Origin: Flammeovirgaceae bacterium UBA2338
Lineage (GTDB): Bacteria > Bacteroidota > Bacteroidia > Cytophagales > Cyclobacteriaceae
Assembly (NCBI GenBank): GCA_002344795.1
Contig: DDUM01000022.1
Span: forward strand, 12,026-76,025
Direction of reading: 5' to 3'
DNA length: 64,000 nucleotides
Under the pieces are notes generated by a model. That model saw only the letters and a list, made by a program, of their open reading frames with translations. It made no database searches and had not been told where the DNA came from. Within the stretch, counting starts at the first letter, position 1; each line of letters starts with the position of its first letter. Below, in pieces: positions 10,401-17,707 of this stretch. The position numbers and the translations under genes are program-made.

Positions 10401-10603
10401 GGTCGTTGATGTATGCTGTTGATGGAGCTACTGCGAGGCCTTCAACGCAACAATCCAACAGGTCTACCGAATTGAACAGAGAAACACAAGACGCCTCGAA
10501 TCAATTGGAAAGAATTATCACCGAGTATGTGGATAAGATCAATGATAAGTTAAAAGACATGCCGCAGATTGTGGTGAAGAAGCCTGTACAAAAAGAGATG
10601 TAA
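7478..10603 (+). CDS. Secreted BNR/VPS10-like beta-propeller protein
   Basis: A 1041-residue protein with a signal peptide (about 1-21, ending GSSAQ). It carries at least ten Asp-box (BNR) motifs of the S/T-x-D-x-G-x-x-W/F type, such as SVDGGKSWKH, SLDGGKTWEK, STDGGRTFKV, SYDGGETWDI, TTDGGKSWIN and SWDKGKSWTK, spread over roughly residues 60-710, which indicates one or two sialidase/sortilin-type propellers. Residues 780-870 look like a beta-sandwich and 880-1030 a charged helical or coiled-coil tail. Large proteins of this type are frequent in Bacteroidota and are often labelled glycosyl hydrolase or VPS10, but no catalytic activity is established and no sialidase RIP motif was seen. Probably periplasmic or cell-surface. 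Confidence 0.85.
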   Translation: MNKIYLSLLAAFIVLSTGSSAQNVSTEQAIQKYKWRAIGPANMGGRVTDIVGVPGDPATFYFGGADGGVFKTTNGGVTFEAQFTDQRAYSVGALALAPSNTEVVWLGSGEGDPRNSVGYGNGVYRSVDGGKSWKHLGLDKTERIKRIVVDPNDPDVACVCALGKEWGSNPERGVFLTKDAGKNWEKVLYIDETTGCSDIAMELSNPKVLYAGMWTFSRKPWRFDDGGGKTAVYRSLDGGKTWEKIMKGLPNKPMARIGLSVAQSQPNTVYMITEFKDLSGTLFRSDDRGSNWRMVNDDPNLNFRPFYYSDVRVDPSNPDHLFTLSGRLSKSTDGGRTFKVIARGVHGDHQSLWINPKNGKHVLSGSDGGYQVSYDGGETWDIINNVELSQFYQIFVDNKVPYNVYGGLQDNGTWVGPSNSLVSAGIMKRHWTGLAGGDGYYAVPIPGSENEIYANLQGGVIFHVDTKLGNVRNIHPYPKITGSAGDAIDKHKYRFNWDSPIHISPHDPNTVYTGGNVIFRSRDKGYSWEEISPDLTTNDKSKQATSGGEIYQDNTAAEFHTTILTIAESPKQKDLIWAGTDDGNVQVTTDGGKSWINVKNNIKGLPAFAWVGKIHASEHDAGTAFVAVDHHRSDDFTPHAYMTTNYGKSWTDISTGLPQDDYVKVVRQDPHNPNLLFAGMEHGIFASWDKGKSWTKININLPPVSVRDLQIQARERDLVIGTHGRGAWILDDIRPLEEMNSALTKAAHVFPVRDAILWHYQDQMENLGDRTYTAKNPEYGAYINFYVQKNPAGPVEVSISDNNGVLIRTLKDTLSKAGINRIVWDLRSKGATELNNPPRGGWRSGSYNPLVAPGNYTAKLKVNGQELQTTIVVKPDPRASLTDQDYKMKVAAMNRLNDLLSETHEMINNSESIVRQLKELKEKMKSDQEMGSNQVLNGEIDQAIKKMEEYMDDVLRRPPPNMNYRQRPRLKEEIGSLMYAVDGATARPSTQQSNRSTELNRETQDASNQLERIITEYVDKINDKLKDMPQIVVKKPVQKEM

Positions 10604-10630
10604 TTAACCGTTCAGTTTTTAAATTTTCCT

Positions 10631-10661
10631 TGAAGCCACTTCTTAACAAGTTGTGGCTTCA
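10631..10661 (+). terminator. Hairpin after the BNR protein gene
   Basis: TGAAGCCAC (10631-10639) pairs perfectly with GTGGCTTCA (10653-10661) across a 13-nt loop, 28 bp after the stop. The following T-run is weak (ATTGTTTAT), so an intrinsic terminator is likely but not certain. Confidence 0.5.
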
Positions 10662-10741
10662 TTGTTTATATACTTTCTGATTTGTGAAGCGTACCAATTT
10701 AAGAATAAACTATATTTAGACTTAATAGTATACCCATTGGA

Positions 10742-11587
10742 ATGAAGCGTTTCCTGAAGACTTTAGCCATTCTCATTGTAATTTATATCCTACTGGTGAG
10801 GGTGATAAGTCTTCTCGACTTGCCCCATCAACAAGAAAGCGATACAGATTGGGAAATAGCTTACTGTGACGAATATTCCCTGACAGATAGTATTAGTCAA
10901 AATGAGATTCGATTGACTCACCATCGTGCATGGAACAATTATTCATTCGACTCTCTCTACTGTTTGTCTTACACGTTGTCTTCCAGTACTTCTGATCTAT
11001 CAAAGGTACTTCGAGAGAGAATTTTTCCACAAGAAAGAAGCTATGAAAGCTACTGGAGGCACGTCTATTATGAATTGCATAGTGCCGATAAGGAAAATAT
11101 AAGCTTTCTTCAGGATTCGTTACAACAGGTGGCCACTAAGAACAAACTTACCAGAAACGAGTTGGCCAAATTGATTGTTTCCTTCGTTCAGGATATTCCC
11201 TATAGTTATGTAATGCCCGGGCCTTGTGACAAGACCGATCACCCATGTCTGGACAATGAAAAATTTGGCATACTATCGCCTGTAGAATTTCTTTATACCC
11301 TTACGGGCGACTGCGACACACGATCCGTTTTGCTCTATTCCCTTCTGAAACACTTTGGATATGATGCTTTGATTATGATAAGCAATGAATATAGACACGC
11401 AATGATCGCAATAGACCTCCCCGCATCAGGCGATCATATTATTTATAAAGGAAAGAAATTCTATTTTTGGGAAACCACTAATACGGGCTGGCTGCCTGGC
11501 ATGTTGCCCCCTGACACGAATAACATTGCCTACTGGAACATAACTCTTGACCATGAATATCAAGCTATCACTTCTCGCCATCGTTGA
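10742..11587 (+). CDS. Membrane-anchored transglutaminase-like protein
   Basis: A 281-residue protein with one N-terminal membrane helix (about 5-24) and an extracytoplasmic domain. The C-terminal half has the arrangement of a transglutaminase-like cysteine protease: Cys191 in TGDCDTRSVLLYSLLKHFGY, His219 in NEYRHAMIAID and an acidic residue, Glu244, in FYFWETTNTGW. This Cys-His-Asp/Glu order supports a peptidase or amide-bond enzyme; the substrate is unknown. Extra cysteines (162, 169) could form a disulfide outside the cytoplasm. The next gene, a DUF350-like membrane protein, starts inside its 3' end, so the two are coupled. Confidence 0.65.
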   Translation: MKRFLKTLAILIVIYILLVRVISLLDLPHQQESDTDWEIAYCDEYSLTDSISQNEIRLTHHRAWNNYSFDSLYCLSYTLSSSTSDLSKVLRERIFPQERSYESYWRHVYYELHSADKENISFLQDSLQQVATKNKLTRNELAKLIVSFVQDIPYSYVMPGPCDKTDHPCLDNEKFGILSPVEFLYTLTGDCDTRSVLLYSLLKHFGYDALIMISNEYRHAMIAIDLPASGDHIIYKGKKFYFWETTNTGWLPGMLPPDTNNIAYWNITLDHEYQAITSRHR

Positions 11588-12068
11588 AATTCTTTCCGGA
11601 TTAAGTATAGGGGTCGTCATCATGATAGTCACTTACAAAATTTTGAAATGGATTGGTCGAAAAAGATATGACATCCATCAGAACAATGTGGCCTACAGCA
11701 TTTTTATTGCCAGCGTACTTTTTTCAGTAGGGTACATGGTGAGCGGAGTTATTCAGCCGTTGCTTTCTTTGTTTAGAATAATGGCTGCATCAGAAAGCTC
11801 TACTTCTGAACTCTTGTTTTCATTTATAGGATATGGCGCATTTTATATTGCCTCTTCTTACACAGCAGGAGTAGTGGTCAGTTTGGTGGGCATTACTATT
11901 TATACCGGACTCACACCTATCGATGAGTTTGCGGAGGTGAAGAATAACAATTTAGGGGTTGCGCTTGTCGTAGGAACGATCATTATTGTACTGACGCTGC
12001 TTACACGCGATGGTGTGAACCTTTTGATGGAATCACAAATTCCTTATCCCACCCACTTTACTCAGTAG
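11553..12068 (+). CDS. DUF350-like integral membrane protein
   Basis: 171 residues with about four membrane helices arranged as two similar halves, each carrying an N-N-x-[AG]-[VY]-[AS] type helix start (HQNNVAYSIFIAS and VKNNNLGVALVVG), the pattern of DUF350 (UPF0719) proteins. Function unknown. It overlaps the transglutaminase-like gene by 35 bp. ATG at 11553 is preferred over an in-frame TTG at 11547. The stop lies 11 bp inside the convergent MFS gene. Confidence 0.65.
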   Translation: MNIKLSLLAIVEILSGLSIGVVIMIVTYKILKWIGRKRYDIHQNNVAYSIFIASVLFSVGYMVSGVIQPLLSLFRIMAASESSTSELLFSFIGYGAFYIASSYTAGVVVSLVGITIYTGLTPIDEFAEVKNNNLGVALVVGTIIIVLTLLTRDGVNLLMESQIPYPTHFTQ

Positions 12069-13233
12069 AAGAACGACCCAGAGCAATCAGACCTAATAAA
12101 GGACCGATAGCCAAACTTGCAAAGACAATGTTGGGATTGAAATGTTCGATTAAAATTGTCATCACCTGTAGGCTAACTATAGTTAATGCAAAACCTATTG
12201 AATTGACAATGGTGAGTGCTGTGCCTTTGGTTTGCGTAGGGGCATAATTTGCTACCAAAGTTGAAAACTGTGGCGAGTCTGCCACTACAGTCATTCCCCA
12301 AATGATCATGAAGAACAGAAATATAAAGATGGGTACTTGAAAGAGAAAAGGAGATAGCGCACAGCATAGACCTGAGATCAGTAATGCGGCATAGGCGGTT
12401 TTGCCGCTACCCTTCTTACCGGAAACATAACCACCCAAAACACAAGCAATACCACCGCTGGCTATAATGATAAAAGACCACAGACTTACGGAAAGCTGGT
12501 TGGAGTTGATTGCATTATATCTTGCTATGATAAAGGGGATAAAGGCCCATAAAGTATAGAGCTCCCACATATGCCCAAAGTAACCTAATGCCGCTGCACG
12601 AAATTTCTTTTCTTTGAATACAGTAAAACACGCGCTTAGTTTTAGTTTACTCCCCTCTTTGCGGAAGGGCCCATCGGGCACTAAAAAGTAAACAATGCAC
12701 CCACCAGTAAGCGCAAGAAGAGAGGTAGTATAAATTACAAACTCCCAGTGGAGTGTTGTGCTCATCATTCTTATCAAATGAGGTAATGCTGTGCCTACTA
12801 CTAATGCGCCCACCAGATAGCCCAATGCTTTTCCTAATCCCTTTTCATGATAATCCGCAGAAATTTTCATACCAACAGGATAAATGCCTGCAAGAAAAAA
12901 CCCTACCAGGGCGCGAAGTAGAAACAATGCGACCGAAGAGGTGACCAGTGTAATGGAAACATTGACAATAGCACCAGCCACGGCACAAAAGAAAAAAACC
13001 TTTGATGGCGAAAAGCGATCGGAAATAGTAAGAAGCGCAAACAGCAAAGTGCCTGAAATGAAACCCAGCTGTACGGAAGAGGTAAGATGGGCCAACGAAC
13101 TAGTTGGGAGGTGAAACGCCAACTGTAGTTCGGGTAGAATAGCATTACCAGCAAACCATAAAGAAGTACAGGCAAATTGTGCAAAGACAATTAACGGGAG
13201 GATTCTTTTTGCTTCAACAGAGTCAGTGGTCAT
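12058..13233 (-). CDS. Major facilitator superfamily transporter
   Basis: 391 residues with twelve predicted helices. The N-half starts with ILPLIVFAQFACTSLWFAGNAILPEL and the loop-2 region reads LFALLTISDRFSPSKVF, in place of the canonical GxLaDrxGrr. A second-half equivalent is GGYVSGKKGSGKTA. Substrate cannot be read from sequence. It is the last gene of a four-gene minus-strand operon with a GntP permease 4 bp upstream, so it may export or import a compound of the same pathway. Confidence 0.85.
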   Translation of the reverse strand: MTTDSVEAKRILPLIVFAQFACTSLWFAGNAILPELQLAFHLPTSSLAHLTSSVQLGFISGTLLFALLTISDRFSPSKVFFFCAVAGAIVNVSITLVTSSVALFLLRALVGFFLAGIYPVGMKISADYHEKGLGKALGYLVGALVVGTALPHLIRMMSTTLHWEFVIYTTSLLALTGGCIVYFLVPDGPFRKEGSKLKLSACFTVFKEKKFRAAALGYFGHMWELYTLWAFIPFIIARYNAINSNQLSVSLWSFIIIASGGIACVLGGYVSGKKGSGKTAYAALLISGLCCALSPFLFQVPIFIFLFFMIIWGMTVVADSPQFSTLVANYAPTQTKGTALTIVNSIGFALTIVSLQVMTILIEHFNPNIVFASLAIGPLLGLIALGRSSTE

Positions 13234-13237
13234 AAAA

Positions 13238-14590
13238 TTAAATCAGCCCACTTCCCCACAGTATACAAACGACAAAGAAGGTGGTCAATCCACCAACTAA
13301 AGTTGCACCGCCATAGGCGAGCATTCCTTCGTTTACACTTAGTTTGCTCAGTGAAGTGCACACCCAAAAATAACTGCTGTTAACGTATTTTATAATCACT
13401 GACCCCGAAGCTCCGGATAGCATGGCAGCTTCTGGTGATAAATGTAAACTAGAAAGCATGGGTGCTACAATGGAAGCAGCAGTAATTACTCCTACCGTTG
13501 TAGAACCTGTGATCATATTTCCAATCACTCCAATAATGAAAGGAAGAATGATCGCTGGCAGTTTGTAATGGACAAAGAAGTCTACAATATAATTAACCAC
13601 TGGCGTGCCCTTTAGTATCTCACTTAATGATCCACCTAAACCTGTCACAACCAAAATCATTGCCGAACCCTTCAGCGCATTTTCTATCCATTCATTTTTT
13701 GCTTTCTTTTTATCATCGATACTATAAACATTGCGGTAAGCCAACCATACCCCCACAGTGAGCGCGCATACTGGCCAGCCCAGGTAGGTGATAATGGGTC
13801 GAAGAAAATTTCCTTCATCCAAATAAAGCTGAGCAACACTGTGCAATGTGATCAGCACGATAGGCACAACAATAGGGGCATAAGATGCGATGACTCCTAT
13901 AGACGGGGGACTTTCCTTGTCTGTTTCCATGGCAAATTCCGGGTTTCCCATAGTTTTAATTCCTGGGCCAGCCACCCATTTTCCCCAGGCCCAGCACGCG
14001 AGGGAACCAAAGAAACAACACACCCCTCCATACACTATTGTTTTACCAATATCAGCACCCACCAAAGCGGCTGCTGCCAATGGACCGGGAGTAGGAGGCA
14101 CAATAGCGTGTGTGAGTTGAAGTGATCCAACCAAGCCAGTGGACATAGCAGCAATGCCCGTGTTGGTTGCGATGGCCGAAGCGTGAACCAAAGGGTTTAA
14201 GATTACATATGCGACATCAGAGAAGATGGCGATCCCTAAAATAAAGCCGGTAAAAGTAAGTGCAAGCGGAATCCGCTTTGAGCCCACGAGGTTGATGATC
14301 GACTGGGTAATTACTTTTATAGCCCCTGTGTGTTTGAGGGCTTCGGCAATTATCGACCCCAACACAATTACGACTCCGATTTTTCCAAGTGTTTTTCCAA
14401 AACCCTCTTCAAAAGCTTCAATAAAATTGGCTTGTTGTATGCCAGGGATAATTCCGAAAGTAATAATGGGAATGAGCAAGGCAAGGAACACATGCCATTT
14501 CCATTTTGCAATCAAAATAAAAAGGGCAATGACAAGTAATATGAATGCAATTAAAGTAAGAACGGGATTGGTAGATACCTGAGTATTCAT
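13238..14590 (-). CDS. GntP-family permease
   Basis: 450 residues, about twelve helices, homologous to gluconate:H+ symporters (GntP/GntT, DsdX). Characteristic stretches are the N-terminal IAKWKWHVFLALLIPIITFG, the mid-helix SLQLTHAIVPPTPGPLAAAA with its Pro-rich turn, and the TGSTTVGVITAASIVAP motif near residue 365. The family moves sugar acids and also D-serine and glycerate-type acids. Its start overlaps the aminotransferase stop as ATGA, so the two are translationally coupled, which points to a hydroxy or amino acid substrate rather than gluconate. That link is inference. Confidence 0.88.
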   Translation of the reverse strand: MNTQVSTNPVLTLIAFILLVIALFILIAKWKWHVFLALLIPIITFGIIPGIQQANFIEAFEEGFGKTLGKIGVVIVLGSIIAEALKHTGAIKVITQSIINLVGSKRIPLALTFTGFILGIAIFSDVAYVILNPLVHASAIATNTGIAAMSTGLVGSLQLTHAIVPPTPGPLAAAALVGADIGKTIVYGGVCCFFGSLACWAWGKWVAGPGIKTMGNPEFAMETDKESPPSIGVIASYAPIVVPIVLITLHSVAQLYLDEGNFLRPIITYLGWPVCALTVGVWLAYRNVYSIDDKKKAKNEWIENALKGSAMILVVTGLGGSLSEILKGTPVVNYIVDFFVHYKLPAIILPFIIGVIGNMITGSTTVGVITAASIVAPMLSSLHLSPEAAMLSGASGSVIIKYVNSSYFWVCTSLSKLSVNEGMLAYGGATLVGGLTTFFVVCILWGSGLI

Positions 14591-15765
14591 CCGGGATGAT
14601 CAGTTAAATATTTCATTGCTGCCTGCACACCGCCTTTTTGAAATGGAATTTTGGTCAATTCCATTCCCATCTCCACTCCAGAAAGTGTAGCCATCAACAT
14701 CAATTTATTAAAGTCACCTAAATGGCCGATGCGAAAAACTTTAGACTTGAGCTTTCCAAGACCTGAGCCCAAAGACAGGTTGTATTCTTTTAGAATGGCC
14801 GATCGCAACTCATCTGCATTGTATCCTTCCGGAATAATGAGCGCAGTCGTTGAGTCTGAATATGCTTTCGGATTCAGGCATTGGTTCTCCAAACCCCAGG
14901 TTTCGCAAGCAACGCGACAGGCAGAGGCCAGCTTTCTATGGCGCTGGGTAAGTGTCTCCAGGCCTTCTTCGAAAATCATTGTGAGAGACTCTTCTAAACC
15001 AAAAAAGAGCCCACTTGCCGGGGTATAGGGAAAATAACCAGTGGCGTTCATTTCAATTATTTTCTCCCACTGCCAATAAGATTGATGGTTGGTAATTTGT
15101 TTTGCCTGTTCGAATGCCTTTTTACTTATGGAATTGAACCCCAATCCGGGCGGCATCATTAATCCTTTTTGCGAAGCGCAAATGGCCACGTCTACTCCCC
15201 ATTCTTTTTGGTGAAAGGGTGTTGTTCCCAGGGAGGACACCACGTCTACAAGCAACAGTGCGGGATGGTTGGCATTGTTTATGGCATTCCTCACTTCCAT
15301 CACGTCACTTGTAATTCCGTTTGAAGTTTCATTATGTACGATCATTACGCCTTTGATCTTACTATCATTCCGCAATTTATCTTCCACCAGCTGTGCATCG
15401 ACACCGTGCCTCCAATCACCCTCAATCCATTCTACCTTTATTCCAATTTTTTCTGCAAGGGTTTTCCATAATACTGCAAAGTGTCCTGTTTCATAAGCCA
15501 ATACCTTGTCGCCAGGAGAAAACAAATTGACCATTGCGGCTTCCCATGCACCGGTACCGGATGAAGGATAAATAATTACATGGCCATCAGTTTGAAAGAG
15601 TTTTTTTAATCCATCAAGAATACGCTTGCTCAGTAAACCGAACTCTGGACCACGATGGTCGAGGGTAGGCTTGCCCATAGCACGCAGCACTCTTTCCGGA
15701 GTGTTGCTGGGGCCTGGTATTTGTAAAAAGTGCCAGCCGCGATGGTGTATACTTTTAGTTGGCAT
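14587..15765 (-). CDS. Class V aminotransferase, serine/alanine-glyoxylate type
   Basis: PLP enzyme of the alanine-glyoxylate / serine-glyoxylate aminotransferase family, 392 residues from ATG 15765. Visible: IPGPSNTPERVLRAM (16-30), the PLP phosphate site YPSSGTGAWEAAM (66-78), the pyridine-binding Asp in LLVDVVSSLG (171-180) and the Schiff-base Lys200 in CASQKGLMMPPGLGF. Likely transfers amino groups between serine or alanine and glyoxylate, or makes hydroxypyruvate. The frame extends 9 codons upstream; the ATG at 15765 overlaps the upstream stop by one base (TAATG). Followed immediately by a GntP permease. Confidence 0.88.
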   Translation of the reverse strand: MPTKSIHHRGWHFLQIPGPSNTPERVLRAMGKPTLDHRGPEFGLLSKRILDGLKKLFQTDGHVIIYPSSGTGAWEAAMVNLFSPGDKVLAYETGHFAVLWKTLAEKIGIKVEWIEGDWRHGVDAQLVEDKLRNDSKIKGVMIVHNETSNGITSDVMEVRNAINNANHPALLLVDVVSSLGTTPFHQKEWGVDVAICASQKGLMMPPGLGFNSISKKAFEQAKQITNHQSYWQWEKIIEMNATGYFPYTPASGLFFGLEESLTMIFEEGLETLTQRHRKLASACRVACETWGLENQCLNPKAYSDSTTALIIPEGYNADELRSAILKEYNLSLGSGLGKLKSKVFRIGHLGDFNKLMLMATLSGVEMGMELTKIPFQKGGVQAAMKYLTDHPG

Positions 15766-16859
15766 TATTTTTTTGAGGAAGAAAGAAACCAATTGACAAT
15801 TTTGTTTCCGGCATCACCATAACTTGTGTCGGAAGAATTAGAGAGCAACACCAGAACCAATTTTTCATTAGGATAAATCCTAAAGGCGGTTATTCCCCCC
15901 ACAGATCCACCGGTATGACCATATCCGTGAATGCCATCGTGATGGTAGGTTCTCCAGCCCACTCCATATTGCGTGCTGTCTCCATTGGCCAAAACCTGTG
16001 AAGTGGTGAAGGTGTTGAGTGTGGAGGCAGAAAGAAAACCAGCACTCATATGGGCCTCACCAAACTTTATCAAATCGGTAGTGGTAGAGAGAAATCCTCC
16101 GCCTGCCCACTTATAGCTGTTGTCGACTGCAGGAGCGTTGATCACTTTTCTGGTGCTATCCAGTTCATAGAAAGATGTACGATTATAAATTATACTGTCA
16201 TAGAAATCCGGGGAAGTACCGCTCATATTAAGTGCAGAAAACACCTCTCTTTGTATGAAAGGCAGGAAGGCTTCGCCACTTGCCTTTTCGATTACAGCGC
16301 TTAACAAATTGAAGCCGTAGCTCGAATAACTATAATTTGTCCCGGGTTCAAAGAGCAAAGAGTCGTCTTTAAAAATGGACAGGCTTGAAGAAACGGAATT
16401 AAACCTTTTATTCATAAGGAACTCATTACCACGATAATGCCTTATTCCGGCAATGTGGCCGGAAATTTCTTTTACGGTAATGGGGTATCTTTTTTTAGGA
16501 AAATCCGGAAGGTAGGTATAGACAGATTCATTAAGATCCACCTTTCCGGCATCGATTAACTTTCCCAATGCTGCCGAAGTAAGCGGTTTGGACACACTGC
16601 CTATTCTAAATTTAGTAACGCCCGGGATCACTTTTACATCATTTTCAAGATCGGCATACCCAAAGCCTTCAGACCAAATGATTTTTCCATCAATCGCTAT
16701 GGCAGCATCTATGCCGGGTATTTTTTGTGCCACCCGGATTGAATCCAAAAGCTGTTTGCTTTTTTCTATCGCACTTTGGTATTCAGAATCCACTTTATTG
16801 TTGCATCCAATACAACACAGAATGAGCAATAGAGAGATGGGTAATACGCGGAGCTTCAT
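15765..16859 (-). CDS. Serine hydrolase lipoprotein, beta-lactamase class C / PBP-like
   Basis: 364 residues. An N-terminal signal ends in CIGC with Cys19 as probable lipid anchor, so the enzyme likely sits in the periplasm or on a membrane. The SxxK motif is Ser88-Lys91 (GSVSKPLTSAALG), the second motif is YSSYGFNLLSAVIEKA, and HTGGSVGG near residue 325 is the third. Family members are D-aminopeptidases, esterases or class C-like enzymes; true beta-lactamase activity is not implied. First gene of the operon with the aminotransferase, GntP and MFS genes. Confidence 0.88.
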   Translation of the reverse strand: MKLRVLPISLLLILCCIGCNNKVDSEYQSAIEKSKQLLDSIRVAQKIPGIDAAIAIDGKIIWSEGFGYADLENDVKVIPGVTKFRIGSVSKPLTSAALGKLIDAGKVDLNESVYTYLPDFPKKRYPITVKEISGHIAGIRHYRGNEFLMNKRFNSVSSSLSIFKDDSLLFEPGTNYSYSSYGFNLLSAVIEKASGEAFLPFIQREVFSALNMSGTSPDFYDSIIYNRTSFYELDSTRKVINAPAVDNSYKWAGGGFLSTTTDLIKFGEAHMSAGFLSASTLNTFTTSQVLANGDSTQYGVGWRTYHHDGIHGYGHTGGSVGGITAFRIYPNEKLVLVLLSNSSDTSYGDAGNKIVNWFLSSSKK

Positions 16860-16903
16860 ATCGGAAACTACTCAATTCCTGCAAAAGATGTTATCTTGTT
16901 TGG

Positions 16904-17377
16904 ATGGATTTAGTATGGGCAGTGATTGGTGGTATACTCATGTTGGCGGGTATCATTGGATGCTTGCTTCCATTTATACCGGGTCCTCCATTGAGCTTTC
17001 TGGGTTTATTGCTCTTGCAACTCAGGGAGACGGCACCTTTTACCACGCAGTTTCTCATCCTATGGGCCGTTATAGTGATCGTTATAACAGCATTGGATTA
17101 TCTCGTTCCGATATATGGCACCAAACGGTTTGGGGGTACAAAGTATGGATTGTGGGGTTGCACCATTGGATTGATTGCGGGTTTTTGGTTTGGACCAGTA
17201 GGTATTATAGCAGGACCATTTCTCGGTGCTTTACTGGGAGAATGGTTAGGGAATAGGAATTCTGATCAGGCATTCAAAGCAGCGATTGGTTCTTTTGTTG
17301 GTTTTCTGGTGGGCACTGTTTTAAAACTAATAGCCAGCGGGGTGATGACGTACTATTTTATTGCCAGTCTTATTTAA
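16904..17377 (+). CDS. DUF456 membrane protein
   Basis: 157 residues, four to five helices. The pattern GGILMLAGIIGCLLPFIPGPP at the start and FGPVGIIAGPFLGALLGEWL later, both Gly/Pro-rich, are typical of DUF456. Function unknown. The stop shares the palindrome TTAA with the stop of the convergent DUF1330 gene. Confidence 0.85.
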   Translation: MDLVWAVIGGILMLAGIIGCLLPFIPGPPLSFLGLLLLQLRETAPFTTQFLILWAVIVIVITALDYLVPIYGTKRFGGTKYGLWGCTIGLIAGFWFGPVGIIAGPFLGALLGEWLGNRNSDQAFKAAIGSFVGFLVGTVLKLIASGVMTYYFIASLI

Positions 17378-17661
17378 ATTCCCTCCGCCACAATCATCTG
17401 TGTATGCGAAGCTCTTTGGCGAATGAGTTTGGCCGGAGCATATCCGGGGGAGTTCCACCAGGCTTTTGCTTTTTCCATAGAAGGAAATTCTAAAATGACT
17501 AACCTGCTGGGTTTCCAATCTCCTTCAAGATTTTCTACTGCACCACCTCTGGTAAGAAATTTTCCATCATACGGAACAAGGCTTCCGGGTGTGTGCTTTT
17601 TGTATTCTTCGTATTCTTTAGGATCGGTAACTTTTACGTCTACAATGATATAAGCTGGCAT
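17374..17661 (-). CDS. DUF1330 family protein
   Basis: A 95-residue dimeric alpha/beta-barrel (ferredoxin-like) protein. MPAYIIVDVKVTDPKEYEEYK at the N-terminus, GGAVENLEGDWKPSRLVILEFP and KAWWNSPGYAPAKLIRQRAS are standard DUF1330 segments. No enzyme activity is established for the family. Convergent with the DUF456 gene with a 4-bp stop overlap. Confidence 0.92.
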   Translation of the reverse strand: MPAYIIVDVKVTDPKEYEEYKKHTPGSLVPYDGKFLTRGGAVENLEGDWKPSRLVILEFPSMEKAKAWWNSPGYAPAKLIRQRASHTQMIVAEGI

Positions 17662-17707
17662 GTGATTTAATTTGTTAATAGAACTTCTTGTTCTGATTAA
17701 AATTGAT

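Noticed and set aside
7478..10603. Sialidase activity for the BNR propeller protein
   Set aside because: Asp-boxes are present but no sialidase RIP motif or Arg triad was seen, so only a propeller fold is claimed.
15765..16859. Antibiotic-resistance beta-lactamase
   Set aside because: SxxK and HTG motifs fit the whole class C-like serine hydrolase family, most of which are not resistance enzymes.
16588..17256. A 222-codon plus-strand frame spanning the start of the serine hydrolase gene and DUF456
   Set aside because: It crosses two well-supported genes in a wrong frame and has no recognisable domain.
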